This document shows positions 43,592 to 53,092 of a stretch of DNA of 64,000 nt, piece after piece (position 1 is the stretch's first letter; the number at the start of each line of letters is the position of its first letter). Both the position numbers and the translations under genes were made by a program. Source of the DNA: CAZDVK01 sp964508915 (GTDB taxonomy: Bacteria; Pseudomonadota; Alphaproteobacteria; Paracaedibacterales; CAIULA01); NCBI GenBank assembly GCA_964508915.1, contig CAZDVK010000005.1:1-64000 (forward strand), read 5' to 3'. The notes beneath the pieces are model-generated. The model ran no database searches, was not told where the DNA came from, and was given only the letters and a program-made list of their open reading frames with translations.

Positions 43592-45775
43592 CTACCACTC
43601 ATCGCCGTCAGAAAGAGTCACACCCCCTGCGGAAGTAGCAACTGGTTTCATCACAGCAACGCCGCCCCTTTCGCCGGAATCATAGGCCATATCTTGTCCA
43701 AAACTACTGCTGCCATAGCTTCCGCCCCACTCTGGCTCATCTGGAAATTCTGTGTCGACTGGAACTCGGTTTTTAATAAGCCTGCCTTTAGCACCAAACG
43801 TATCTTCCAGCGTATACAGGCTTTTTTTCACATCTGCTTCCAACTTCCCTGATTGGGAACTGATTTCACGAACCTTAGCCACATCATCGACAATACCATC
43901 AACCTCTGCCTTCATAGCTAAGGCGCACAGGTACATGTTTTCAGCGTGGGTTCGTTCGTAAGCAGATCTATAATCCCGGTGCATCATACTATGGTGCAAG
44001 TCCCAATCTTGCAATGTCTTTCTATGTGGATAAAGTTCCAACATTCTGGTGTCTTTTTGCGTTACATTTTCTTTTAACATTTCCAAAATCAACAAAAACT
44101 CTTCTTTTGTTGCTGGGCGTTTGCTAATGCCAAAATCGCTACGACCCGCTAAAATTTTCAGGTTTTGGTTTTGCATCACAGAAGTTGAGCCATAATGGCC
44201 AACATCAGGAAGCCTATTTTCTGTTTTTTCCGCGTAATTCGTAACTTCTGTCATCAGGCAAACTGATCGTAAAGCAGCTGAATTCACTTGGGGAACAAAA
44301 CGTCTTCCATCATGACTATGAAGTGCATCATCATGTTGGAATAAAGCTGTCATACCTGCTGGTTCCCACACGCGCAGCTCTAATGAACCTATATCTACTT
44401 CGCCCTCCAATGCAGAGACATCAATATTCCAACCAATCATAAAAGCCCTCACGGCAGAATCATCTGGCAATTGATTAAACAATGGGTTTCTATAAAGCTG
44501 ATCATACAATTCTGGTTCTACTCGTGTTGGATTTCCAAGGTTCACTTTAAAAAAGTCTGTAAAACCATGTACACTTCCGTATTGTTCCACCAAGCCAGCA
44601 ATGGCTGGGTTAACAAGCCTCCCACTATTAGGATAAAGCATATAGATGCCACCTCTTCCAATATTTGGGTCAGGGTTAGATAAAATTCTAAACAGGCGAT
44701 TTTGCTGTTCTTCTTCTGTAAAAACTTGTTCGAATGTGCCAAAACTACGCAAATTAGAAATGGCTTCTACACGTAATTCAGGCACAAGAGTAAAAAGTTC
44801 GTTTAACTGGTCAATAGAAATATGTCCTGGCACCCCGTACCCTAACATTTGGTTTCCGTTTTCTGCTAAAGCTTCACAAAATACGGGCATAAGGCGTTGT
44901 TTAAACACATCCCTAAATCCAAGATGACTACTACCAGCATAGACAGAGGAGTTACCTGTTAATTTGGTTTTAAAACTGTCAAAATTACCACTTCCATTTA
45001 TAACGGCATACAACCCGTCATATTCGTTATTCACCATCAAAAATAATTGATATTGCAGATCAGCATCTTCAAAAAGGCGTTTTGCATTCGTAAAATAATG
45101 CTCAACCATTGGGTGTACTTGGCGAACTTTTCCTTTTGGAATTTTATTCAAATACAATGGAAGGCTTGACCCTGCAGGTTTTACATTCAAAAGCATGGGG
45201 CAATTGCTTACAAACTGGAAAAAAGAATCTTCAGCCGGTGGCGGTGATTGAGAGGAACCTCCAGAATCAAGGAAAGAAGACGAACGCGACCATTCCACTA
45301 AAATACCCCTTAACACCGCTGGTGCAACTTTTTCTAAAAGTTCTTCTTGTTTGAATGTATTGCTATCAATTTTTCTGGCTAAGCTTTCGTAAATAGGTGC
45401 AGAAAAAAGTTTATGTAGACCATCATCAAAAGGGAGGCGACCATACTGGTCAGGTGTTAGCATTAATTGTGGTGCGGTTTCGATAATGTCAATAATTTTA
45501 GCCTCAATACCTGGGTATTTTGCTTGCGGGTCTCCCATGAAGCATCCACCCCAAAGTTCAGCCAAGACATGAAGGGCATTCTTTTCAGTACCTTCTTCCT
45601 TGAATACTAAAGGGCCGTGCACTTTTAAGGCCATTATCTGTTGAAACTTGGCTTGATCTTGAGCATCCCGTTCAGTCTGAGAAGTTTTCCAATCCACCCA
45701 ATTCATAGCATTCACAGCTGTGGCAGTGGTAACGGCCAAAAAAAACGCCAAAAAATGTGTATAAAATTTTTTCAT
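43592..45775 (-). CDS. Exported 727-residue protein with ankyrin-like N-terminus
   Basis: A signal peptide (HFLAFFLAVTTATAVNA) then a long protein. Residues about 55-130 contain stretches like ankyrin repeats (KNALHVLAELWGG and TPDQYGRLPFDDGLHKL), but too degenerate to be sure. The middle has repeated-looking segments on residues and pages of beta structure without known motifs. The C-terminal third is helical (NMYLCALAMKAEVDGIVDD) and ends in a Gly/Ser-rich tail. I recognise no family as a whole. It stands between the palindromic repeat cluster and eno, and is probably secreted or surface-bound. Confidence 0.6.
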   Translation of the reverse strand: MKKFYTHFLAFFLAVTTATAVNAMNWVDWKTSQTERDAQDQAKFQQIMALKVHGPLVFKEEGTEKNALHVLAELWGGCFMGDPQAKYPGIEAKIIDIIETAPQLMLTPDQYGRLPFDDGLHKLFSAPIYESLARKIDSNTFKQEELLEKVAPAVLRGILVEWSRSSSFLDSGGSSQSPPPAEDSFFQFVSNCPMLLNVKPAGSSLPLYLNKIPKGKVRQVHPMVEHYFTNAKRLFEDADLQYQLFLMVNNEYDGLYAVINGSGNFDSFKTKLTGNSSVYAGSSHLGFRDVFKQRLMPVFCEALAENGNQMLGYGVPGHISIDQLNELFTLVPELRVEAISNLRSFGTFEQVFTEEEQQNRLFRILSNPDPNIGRGGIYMLYPNSGRLVNPAIAGLVEQYGSVHGFTDFFKVNLGNPTRVEPELYDQLYRNPLFNQLPDDSAVRAFMIGWNIDVSALEGEVDIGSLELRVWEPAGMTALFQHDDALHSHDGRRFVPQVNSAALRSVCLMTEVTNYAEKTENRLPDVGHYGSTSVMQNQNLKILAGRSDFGISKRPATKEEFLLILEMLKENVTQKDTRMLELYPHRKTLQDWDLHHSMMHRDYRSAYERTHAENMYLCALAMKAEVDGIVDDVAKVREISSQSGKLEADVKKSLYTLEDTFGAKGRLIKNRVPVDTEFPDEPEWGGSYGSSSFGQDMAYDSGERGGVAVMKPVATSAGGVTLSDGDEW

Positions 45776-45970
45776 AAGACTACCTGGTTATACATATGTA
45801 TCCAAATTTATATTATATAAATAATTGTTAAAACAAGGTTAATTTATATTAATTTTTATATTTCACCATCATCAACACAAAGTTCCCCCTCAAACATAGT
45901 GCTGGCAGGTTGTTTCCACCTTCTGTAAAGTGGGGTGGTATTGAATGAACACACAGCAAAAGGAACGCCC

Positions 45971-47224
45971 ATGACAGCCATTCTCGATATTCACGCCCGT
46001 GAGATTTTGGATTCCCGCGGAAACCCAACTGTTGAAGTAGACGTGGTGCTTGAATGCGGGTCTGTGGGTCGGGCGGCGGTGCCTTCGGGTGCATCAACCG
46101 GGTCATTCGAAGCCCTGGAAAAACGTGATGGAGAACCCGATCGTTACAATGGAAAAGGTGTTCAAACCGTTGTGGACCTGGTGAATGATGAAGTTTTTGA
46201 AGCATTAGTGGGGTTAGATGGCGAAGACCAGCGAACTATTGACCAAGTTTTGCTTGATTTAGATGGTACTGAAAACAAAAGCCGGTTAGGTGCCAATGGT
46301 ACCCTGGGCGTTAGCTTAGCTGTTGCCAAAGCAGCCGCTGAATCTGTTGGGGTTCCCCTCTACCGATACATCGGTGGCGTAAACGCCCACGTATTGCCTA
46401 TGCCCATGATGAATATTTTAAATGGTGGTGCCCATGCAGATAACCCCGTTGATATTCAAGAATTTATGATTATTCCATCATCCGCCCCATCGTTGACAGA
46501 GGCTGTTCGCATGGGGGCCGAGGTGTTTCATGCCCTAAAATCCATTCTGAAAGCAAAAGGTTATAACACTAATGTGGGCGATGAAGGAGGTTTGGCCCCT
46601 GCCCTTCAAAGCACCGATGATGTGATGGATACCATCTTGATGGCTATTGAAAAAGCAGGGTACAGGCCTGGCGAAGATATGCACCTGGCCCTAGATGTTG
46701 CTGCCAATGAATTATTGCAGGGAAATCTTTATACGATTGAAGGCAAAAATTTCAGCACCCAAGATTTGATTTCTTTTTATCAAGACCTAACCCGAAAATA
46801 CCCCCTTGTTTCCATTGAGGATGCTTTTGCTGAAGAAGACTGGCAAGGATGGCAGGCATTGACAACAGCTTTAGGTAACGACATTCAATTAGTTGGCGAT
46901 GATTTATTTGTAACCAACACAGAACGCCTTCAACGGGGAATTTCAGAAAAAACAGCGAACGCTATTTTGATTAAACCCAACCAAATTGGCACCCTGTCTG
47001 AAACGCTAGACACCATTGCCCTTGCCCAACGAAATGGTTACAAAACGGTTATTTCCCACCGGTCTGGTGAAACAGAAGATACAACCATTGCCGATATTGC
47101 TGTTGCCACCAATGCGGGGCAAATTAAAACAGGGTCCCTGTGCCGTACTGACCGCGTGGCAAAATACAACCGCCTGATTCGCATTGAAGAAGAATTGGGC
47201 TTAAATGGTGTGATGGGAATTTAG
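45971..47224 (+). CDS. eno: Enolase
   Basis: 417 residues from the ATG at 45971 (AAGGA upstream; the frame is open from 45935). All enolase hallmarks are present: ILDSRGNPTVEVDV, SGASTGSFEALEKRD, GDEGGLAPALQ, metal ligands in ALDVAANE and SIEDAFAE and LVGDDLF, the catalytic Lys in ILIKPNQIGT, and SHRSGETEDTTIADIAVA. It converts 2-phosphoglycerate to phosphoenolpyruvate. It is slightly short at the N-terminus but complete. It is convergent with chpT, whose stop lies 2 nt away. Confidence 0.97.
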   Translation: MTAILDIHAREILDSRGNPTVEVDVVLECGSVGRAAVPSGASTGSFEALEKRDGEPDRYNGKGVQTVVDLVNDEVFEALVGLDGEDQRTIDQVLLDLDGTENKSRLGANGTLGVSLAVAKAAAESVGVPLYRYIGGVNAHVLPMPMMNILNGGAHADNPVDIQEFMIIPSSAPSLTEAVRMGAEVFHALKSILKAKGYNTNVGDEGGLAPALQSTDDVMDTILMAIEKAGYRPGEDMHLALDVAANELLQGNLYTIEGKNFSTQDLISFYQDLTRKYPLVSIEDAFAEEDWQGWQALTTALGNDIQLVGDDLFVTNTERLQRGISEKTANAILIKPNQIGTLSETLDTIALAQRNGYKTVISHRSGETEDTTIADIAVATNAGQIKTGSLCRTDRVAKYNRLIRIEEELGLNGVMGI

Positions 47225-47225
47225 G

Positions 47226-47843
47226 CTAAAGGTTTTTGCCTATTGCCTTAATTTCAAAAAAGCCAGGCTGGCTTGAGGTGTGAATTTGTTTATTGCATTC
47301 CTGGGCCAGCATTTTTGCAAAATAAGGAAAAATACTGCGGGATGTTTGGCTTTCTAACGATGCGTCCACACCCGTTAGAATATCCTCATAACCGGGCCTT
47401 AGCTGGGCCAAATCCCCTTCGCTTTGACTGATTATATTATTATTGTGATCAACAGAAACGGTTAGTTTTCCACCGCGTGGTAACCCTTCTAGTCCCATAA
47501 AGGCTAATGCCAAAATAAGTCGGGCTGGCACACCTGCTGGTGCTTCAATAAGGTTTGGCGCTATTAAAGAAAATGACACCTTATTATGCTGGGCGCATTC
47601 TTTTAAAATATCGCAAACTTCTGGGAAGGTTGGGGTACTTGAACCTGAACTGAAAATGGAACGGAAAAATTTTAGGCGGCTTTTCATAACGCCGGCACTT
47701 TGCATCAACAGATCATAAGTATCGGCTGAAAAAGATTCGCCGTCACCAGCCATTTCAAGGCCTAAGGACAGACTATTCAATGGGGTTGCTAGGTCATGAC
47801 AGACCTTTGCAACCACCAACTGAGTCAAAAGCAGAGAATTCAT
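47226..47843 (-). CDS. chpT: Histidine phosphotransferase ChpT
   Basis: 205 residues, an alphaproteobacterial histidine phosphotransferase that moves phosphate from CckA to CtrA and CpdR in cell-cycle control. The phospho-accepting His is His16 in VCHDLATPLNSLSLGLEM, in the first helix of a DHp-like bundle. The rest is a degenerate ATPase-like domain with ARLILALAFMGLEGLPRGGKL and no ATP motifs. The presence of ChpT implies the CckA-ChpT-CtrA relay is kept in this small-genome lineage. It is 21 nt downstream of the RRM gene on the same strand. Confidence 0.88.
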   Translation of the reverse strand: MNSLLLTQLVVAKVCHDLATPLNSLSLGLEMAGDGESFSADTYDLLMQSAGVMKSRLKFFRSIFSSGSSTPTFPEVCDILKECAQHNKVSFSLIAPNLIEAPAGVPARLILALAFMGLEGLPRGGKLTVSVDHNNNIISQSEGDLAQLRPGYEDILTGVDASLESQTSRSIFPYFAKMLAQECNKQIHTSSQPGFFEIKAIGKNL

Positions 47844-47864
47844 CCTGCTATAATAACTGAATAA

Positions 47865-48191
47865 TTACCGCTGAGGGCGGCTTGGGGAAAACCCACCAGG
47901 GCGGCGTGGTCTTTGATCCCTTTGGTCTCTTTGTTCTCTGGGTTCTTCTGGCAAAGCTTCGGCAACGCGAATCACGCGGCCACCAATTTCTTGACCATTA
48001 AGCTGCGCAACGGCTTTCGATGCACCTTCTTCTGTAGACATTTCGACAAATCCAAAGCCTTTGCTGCGGCCAGACTGGCGATCTGTAATAACCCGGGCTG
48101 ATGCAACTTCACCAGCTTGCGAAAAAACGTCTTTAAGCCCGTTATCATTCATTGAAAAAGCCAAATTACTGACGTATAGTTTTTTATTCAT
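47865..48191 (-). CDS. RRM-domain RNA-binding protein
   Basis: 108 residues, a single RNA recognition motif with RNP2 LYVSNL (5-10) and RNP1 KGFGFVEM (44-51) intact, followed by an Arg/Gln/Pro-rich tail (REQRDQRDQRPRRPGG). Such small RRM proteins occur in cyanobacteria and many proteobacteria and are linked to cold shock and RNA chaperoning. It is the first gene of a pair with chpT. Confidence 0.9.
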   Translation of the reverse strand: MNKKLYVSNLAFSMNDNGLKDVFSQAGEVASARVITDRQSGRSKGFGFVEMSTEEGASKAVAQLNGQEIGGRVIRVAEALPEEPREQRDQRDQRPRRPGGFSPSRPQR

Positions 48192-48308
48192 GTATGCTCC
48201 TGTTTAACAACTTTTTCCGTGCTACTCAAAAGCATTTGCATCGATCTTTGGCTACGGACATTACTACAAGGGATTATACGAAGCCATATATTAAAAAGCA
48301 GTAAAAAA

Positions 48309-49262
48309 ATGACATTTTTTTTGAAAATTCCAAAAGAAAGCGATAACGTTTTGTCTCATGTGTTGCAATTTGAACAATTTTGGAACCTGTATCAACAAGG
48401 GGCGCTATCCCCGTGTTGGCTGTTAATTGGCCAATCTGGCGTCGGGAAAGCAACTTTTGCGTACCAGTTTGCTGGCAAAATTTTGGCCCAAAACACCCAA
48501 AACCCCTGTGGCTTAAAAGATACAGTCGTTAAGCGTCAAATTTCGGTTGGAAGCTACCCCAACCTATTTGTTCTAGAACCCAAACCCACAGAAGATGGAT
48601 TGCCTGGCAAAGAAATTGTCATGGATGATGTTCGCCACGCCATTAAATTTCTAAGGCAATCCCCAACAATCCCCGGTTGGCGCGTTGTTATTATTGACTC
48701 AATTAATGAACTCAATCGGTTTTCTGCCAACGCCTTACTGAAAATTCTTGAAGAACCACCGCAAAAAACGCTGATTCTGATGATATGCCATTCTTTGGGC
48801 ACGGTCTTACCAACCATACGGTCACGATGCCAGAAAATGTTTTTTTCACCCCTCACCTCAACAGACTTTGAAAAAACCCTAGCAGACCCTTTGGATGAAA
48901 AAATTTTTGACCTATGTCAGGGAAGCCTAGGGCTTTACCATCAAATACAAGAGGCAGGTGGCCATTCTTTCATTGACGCCTGCGAACAAGCTGTTCAAGC
49001 CGCCTACACCAAAAACACAAACCTGTATCAAAAATTTTCCGAAACTTATGGCAAACAGAATTTGCACCTAAACTGTTTTACAAGAATTATTGGCCCTATT
49101 TTATATAGGCAAACTTTAAAAAACCTACCCAACCCCGTTTATGCCAATGCATATAGCGCCGTTCTTCAGTTTTTGAATGCTTCAGATCAGGCGCATTTAG
49201 ACCCAACCCAAAAACTGCTCGCCTTATTTTTAATAATTGAAAAGAACGCCAATAGCTTTTAG
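48309..49262 (+). CDS. holB: DNA polymerase III subunit delta prime
   Basis: About 317 residues from the ATG at 48309 (the frame is open to 48219, but the extra N-terminus has no family match). The AAA+ fold shows a P-loop variant IGQSGVGKATFAYQFA, then VRHAIKFLRQSPTIPGWRVVIIDSINELNRFSANALLKILEEPP and TIRSRCQKMFF, the SRC motif (segments listed by family order at about residues 95-175). The delta-prime subunit is part of the clamp loader. It is convergent with the MscS-type gene, 1 bp apart. Confidence 0.9.
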   Translation: MTFFLKIPKESDNVLSHVLQFEQFWNLYQQGALSPCWLLIGQSGVGKATFAYQFAGKILAQNTQNPCGLKDTVVKRQISVGSYPNLFVLEPKPTEDGLPGKEIVMDDVRHAIKFLRQSPTIPGWRVVIIDSINELNRFSANALLKILEEPPQKTLILMICHSLGTVLPTIRSRCQKMFFSPLTSTDFEKTLADPLDEKIFDLCQGSLGLYHQIQEAGGHSFIDACEQAVQAAYTKNTNLYQKFSETYGKQNLHLNCFTRIIGPILYRQTLKNLPNPVYANAYSAVLQFLNASDQAHLDPTQKLLALFLIIEKNANSF

Positions 49263-49263
49263 A

Positions 49264-50760
49264 TCATTGGGTAAAAAAGCTTTTGATCCTTTGGGTTATT
49301 TCAGCAAGGTGCAAGTGGTGTTTTTCTTCCTGAGGAAGATTACTTTTTCTGAGCGTATCTTTATTAAGTTGAACACGGCTTAAAGCAAACCTTGCAAAAG
49401 TTTCATATAACCTTTCGTTACTATTTAAAAGATGACTAAAATCTTCTTTTTTAATTTCATAAAACGCAACGTCTGTTTCAGCAACAACAGTTGCTGACCT
49501 TTTTTCCCCAAGAAGAAGTGACATTTCCCCAAAAAAATCCCCTGGGTCCATAATTGCCACAACTTTTTCTTCTTTTTCATTGTGAATCTTTATTGAACAA
49601 AAGCCTTTTCTTAAAATGAATAAAGAGTCGCCTTCATCACCTTCTTCTATAATGTTCATTCCCTTCGAATAGAATTTTATTTTCATACGATTACTAACAT
49701 ATTCTTTTTCTTCCGGTTCCAAACCATATAAAAGGGGTAAATTATTAATAAGATTGAAACAAACTTCCTTTTCATCAAGTCTGTACTTATTGGTTTGCTT
49801 GATTTTTTCGTTCGAATCATAAAAAAGCATCCCAGCACTTGTAATGTGTCTTGAAACTGCTGCGTTAACAAAATTTCTAAGCTTACTTGCACTGAATTTA
49901 GGGGGACGTTTAAAAACGTCTTCTCCATAGTAGTAGATTTTAATTCTCATGCCACGCTCTGGTTCAATCCGGGAAAACCTCACCAAATGAACAGGGTCTT
50001 TCAAGATATATCCCCTTGCTGCAACTGACGCAAAGGCGTTGTTGATAATTTCGGAAACAAGATTATAACTTTCATTAGGATGAAAATAATAAACAGCGTC
50101 AAGTTCAGATATTCTATTAGCAGAAACGTAGCTAATAACAACGCTTCCACTCAAAATACTGTTGGGAACAACAAAAAGATACTCACCTTCATCAACAATT
50201 GTTACAAAACGCCAACCAAGCTTTACAATGTTCCCTGCGTAAGAACGGGATCCATTTTGAATTTCAATGTAATCTCCGATTTTAAAGGCACGATCCATGT
50301 TTAAGGCCAAACCAGAAAAAGCGTCAAGAATAAGTCTTTGAATACCAAGACCAATCATAATACCGATACCACCCATAGCGGTAAACATAGTCGCCACAGA
50401 TTTGGATGATACATTACTTGCAATCAATAAAATTGCCGTGATGTAAACTATTACAGAAATAATTTGAAAAACAATATCTGGTATTTCTTTGTGCAGAATT
50501 TTTTTAAGAAGAAAATCATATACAAATATAAAAAATAAAACGTTAATTGTATGCGTTATAAAGAAAACTTTGACACCTTGCACCAAAAGATATGGGTCAA
50601 ATACTGAGCCAGAAAAACTGACATGGTGCCCTAAATGAGCATCATGTAAAACGATGTAACGCATCAGAAAAAAAAGAAGCCACATTACGAAAAGGTGGAT
50701 TGTTTTTTTCCACTGTATCATTTTTATAACTGGCAAAGCTTTTAGCCCCTTTTGATTCAT
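49264..50760 (-). CDS. MscS-family mechanosensitive channel fused to a cyclic-nucleotide-binding domain
   Basis: 498 residues. Four or so N-terminal membrane helices lead into the pore helix and the MscS beta domain (GLALNMDRAFKIGDYIEI and VVPNSILSGSVVI). From about 350 to 460 there is a cNMP-binding domain with the cassette EGDEGDSLFILRKG and FGEMSLLLGEKRSATVVA, including the phosphate-binding Glu and Arg. It resembles bacterial cyclic-nucleotide-gated members of the MscS superfamily, gated by ligand rather than tension. cAMP or cGMP would be the expected ligand. It may start at Met14 (50721). Confidence 0.9.
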   Translation of the reverse strand: MNQKGLKALPVIKMIQWKKTIHLFVMWLLFFLMRYIVLHDAHLGHHVSFSGSVFDPYLLVQGVKVFFITHTINVLFFIFVYDFLLKKILHKEIPDIVFQIISVIVYITAILLIASNVSSKSVATMFTAMGGIGIMIGLGIQRLILDAFSGLALNMDRAFKIGDYIEIQNGSRSYAGNIVKLGWRFVTIVDEGEYLFVVPNSILSGSVVISYVSANRISELDAVYYFHPNESYNLVSEIINNAFASVAARGYILKDPVHLVRFSRIEPERGMRIKIYYYGEDVFKRPPKFSASKLRNFVNAAVSRHITSAGMLFYDSNEKIKQTNKYRLDEKEVCFNLINNLPLLYGLEPEEKEYVSNRMKIKFYSKGMNIIEEGDEGDSLFILRKGFCSIKIHNEKEEKVVAIMDPGDFFGEMSLLLGEKRSATVVAETDVAFYEIKKEDFSHLLNSNERLYETFARFALSRVQLNKDTLRKSNLPQEEKHHLHLAEITQRIKSFFTQ

Positions 50761-50895
50761 TAACTAAGAGAATGACAAGAACCATCACGTGCACTTGGCC
50801 TTTGCAGCCAAGTTTTCGGTGGCAGATTTTAATTCTTCGTCTCTAACGCCGAATGTAAATGAAAATGCTTAAGAAAATATTAAAAGGCTAAAACT

Positions 50896-52158
50896 TCATA
50901 ACCTGGTAACGGCTCTGCGTTTTTGTGCCACATAACCCAAAATAATTAATGATATACAGGCAATCATCCCGCTAACGGCAAAAACAGTCCATTCACCGTG
51001 ATGTTCTGCAATAAAACCAGCACCTGTATCAGAAAAAAAAGTAGCTATAGCCCCAACAACACAATAAGTACCAATCGCTGTTCCTGTTAAATGTTGTGGT
51101 GTTTCTTTAACCACAAGAGATACTAAAACCGTTTGCACAATTCCATACTGCACCCCCCATAAAATGACACCTAGAAACAAAATGTTAAGAGAAGGCGCTA
51201 CAACAAAAATAACGTTTGCTGCAATGATAAATAGGATTCCAAGACCAAAAAGCCGATATCCGTCTATACGTTCCATAAGAACACCAGCTGGATATGCACA
51301 TATTCCCCAGCTTCCGTAGAAAAGAATAGTCACAAATGGCGCATACGTTTTAGCAAGACCAAAATTAATATATGCATGCAAAATAATAAAGGTTTCACTC
51401 ATACGTGATAGGCAATAAACAGCGGTAACAATCATGAGCAGCCAAAAAGGTTTCCCAAGAAACGTGATAGAGCTCCACCTCCAAAAGACAGGAATATCTT
51501 TTAAACACGGCTTTTTTGAAGGCTTTTCTTCACTTTTTAGCACAAAGAAAACAAGAGTAATAAATGACAAAACTGTTGGAATTAAAGACAACCAAAGAAC
51601 TTTTTGATAGTTGTCACATGTCCATATCATCCCCCAAATGCCTAATAGTCCACCAACAACAAAGCCAACAGCGCCAAAAGCCCGAAGTAAGCCATAATTT
51701 GCACTTCCACTACTATCAACCGTATCATTAAAAACCAAAACATCCCGTGGGGTAGCTTGTATTCCATTGCCAACACGGTCTAAAATGCGGGATAAAAAAA
51801 CTGTTGGAAAAAAGGTTGCAACACTTAATAAAGGGCGACTTAGAATACATAAACCACCACCAACAAGCATGAGTGTCTTATGATATCCGAAAAAATCACA
51901 AAACACCCCCGAAGCCATTTTCATAATGTAGTTAAGTCCTTCTGTGGCCCCTTCCATGAAACCAATCCAGGTAGTAGATATGCCAAGTTCTTCTCTTAGG
52001 TAAATCCCTAGAAAACTTGTGATCATCGCAAATGAACAATTCACAAAAAGCATCATTCCGCCCAAAAGCCAAATTGTTTTGGGGATTGCTGTTTTTTTCT
52101 TCAGCAATCTGTCATCTATGTAGGCGACGTGTTGCATGCAGTATGTCAGACCTGACAA
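50896..52158 (-). CDS. Major facilitator superfamily transporter
   Basis: 420 residues with about 12 membrane helices. The loop between helices 2 and 3 carries GVFCDFFGYHKTLMLVG, the MFS signature, and ATPRDVLV follows helix 4, as in putative drug or metabolite exporters of Spinster-like MFS type. The substrate is unknown. It is divergent from petC. An alternative start lies at an inner ATG, since the first 25 residues are hydrophilic. Confidence 0.85.
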   Translation of the reverse strand: MSGLTYCMQHVAYIDDRLLKKKTAIPKTIWLLGGMMLFVNCSFAMITSFLGIYLREELGISTTWIGFMEGATEGLNYIMKMASGVFCDFFGYHKTLMLVGGGLCILSRPLLSVATFFPTVFLSRILDRVGNGIQATPRDVLVFNDTVDSSGSANYGLLRAFGAVGFVVGGLLGIWGMIWTCDNYQKVLWLSLIPTVLSFITLVFFVLKSEEKPSKKPCLKDIPVFWRWSSITFLGKPFWLLMIVTAVYCLSRMSETFIILHAYINFGLAKTYAPFVTILFYGSWGICAYPAGVLMERIDGYRLFGLGILFIIAANVIFVVAPSLNILFLGVILWGVQYGIVQTVLVSLVVKETPQHLTGTAIGTYCVVGAIATFFSDTGAGFIAEHHGEWTVFAVSGMIACISLIILGYVAQKRRAVTRL

Positions 52159-52344
52159 AGATTTTGGATAATTGGTTTAATTAAATTCATTCGTTTTTTT
52201 CATTTTCTCCTGCGATACAATTGATCCCACCAATAAAATTCTACAAAACTTTAATAAAATTGCACGCAAATCTTATTCAAAATCGTATTAAAAAATCTGT
52301 TACCTTCTGCCATAATGAAGAAAATTCATAATTTTTAGGTGTTC

Positions 52345-53088
52345 ATGCCCTTAGTTATTTTCTTGTTTTTGTTTTGCACATCTATACTTCAGGCCCATGA
52401 CCATACTCCCTTGAAAAACCAATCATGGAGCTTTTCCAAACTATTTGGCACGTTTGACCGGGCCGCCTTGCAACGGGGACTGCACGTTTTCAAAGAAGTT
52501 TGTTCTACCTGCCACAGTTTAAAACGCATTCGCTATCGAAATTTAAAAGCCCTTGGCTTTACAGAGGCACAAATTAAAGCGATTGCTTCCCAGTATGAAA
52601 TAACAGATGGCCCCGATGCTGACGGAAAGCCTTTTCAACGAAAAGCTTTGCCATCCGATGCTTTTCCAAGCCCATTTCCAAACGATAATGCAGCCCGCGC
52701 TGCTAACAATGGTGCTGTGCCGCCTGATTTATCGCTGATCATCAAAGCACGAAAAAACGGCGCTGATTATGTATATTCTATGCTAACCGGGTACGATACC
52801 CCCCCCAAAGACTTAGTCGTCGACGCAGGGCACCACTACAACACCTATTTTCCGGGCAATTTAATTTCTATGGCACCGCCCCTTCATAATGATCAAATCA
52901 CGTACGTGGATGGAACGAAAGCTACTGTTGATCAAATGGCCCATGACGTGGTTACGTTTTTGGCTTGGGCTTCGGAACCAGAATTAGAACAACGAAAACA
53001 AACCGGTACCAAAGTGATGATTTACTTACTGTTTATGACCGTGTTATTTTACCTAACAAAACGGCGTATTTGGCGTAACATCCACTAA
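52345..53088 (+). CDS. petC: Cytochrome c1 of the bc1 complex
   Basis: About 247 residues from the ATG at 52345. A signal peptide (VIFLFLFCTSILQA), the haem motif CSTCH near residue 56, the Met ligand in LISMAPPLHND and a C-terminal anchor helix (MIYLLFMTVLFYL) identify cytochrome c1. It passes electrons from the Rieske protein to cytochrome c. It is oddly solitary: petA and petB, normally just upstream, are not in this window, and the neighbours are a divergent MFS gene and an EamA transporter 4 nt downstream. Confidence 0.93.
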   Translation: MPLVIFLFLFCTSILQAHDHTPLKNQSWSFSKLFGTFDRAALQRGLHVFKEVCSTCHSLKRIRYRNLKALGFTEAQIKAIASQYEITDGPDADGKPFQRKALPSDAFPSPFPNDNAARAANNGAVPPDLSLIIKARKNGADYVYSMLTGYDTPPKDLVVDAGHHYNTYFPGNLISMAPPLHNDQITYVDGTKATVDQMAHDVVTFLAWASEPELEQRKQTGTKVMIYLLFMTVLFYLTKRRIWRNIH

Positions 53089-53092
53089 CTTC

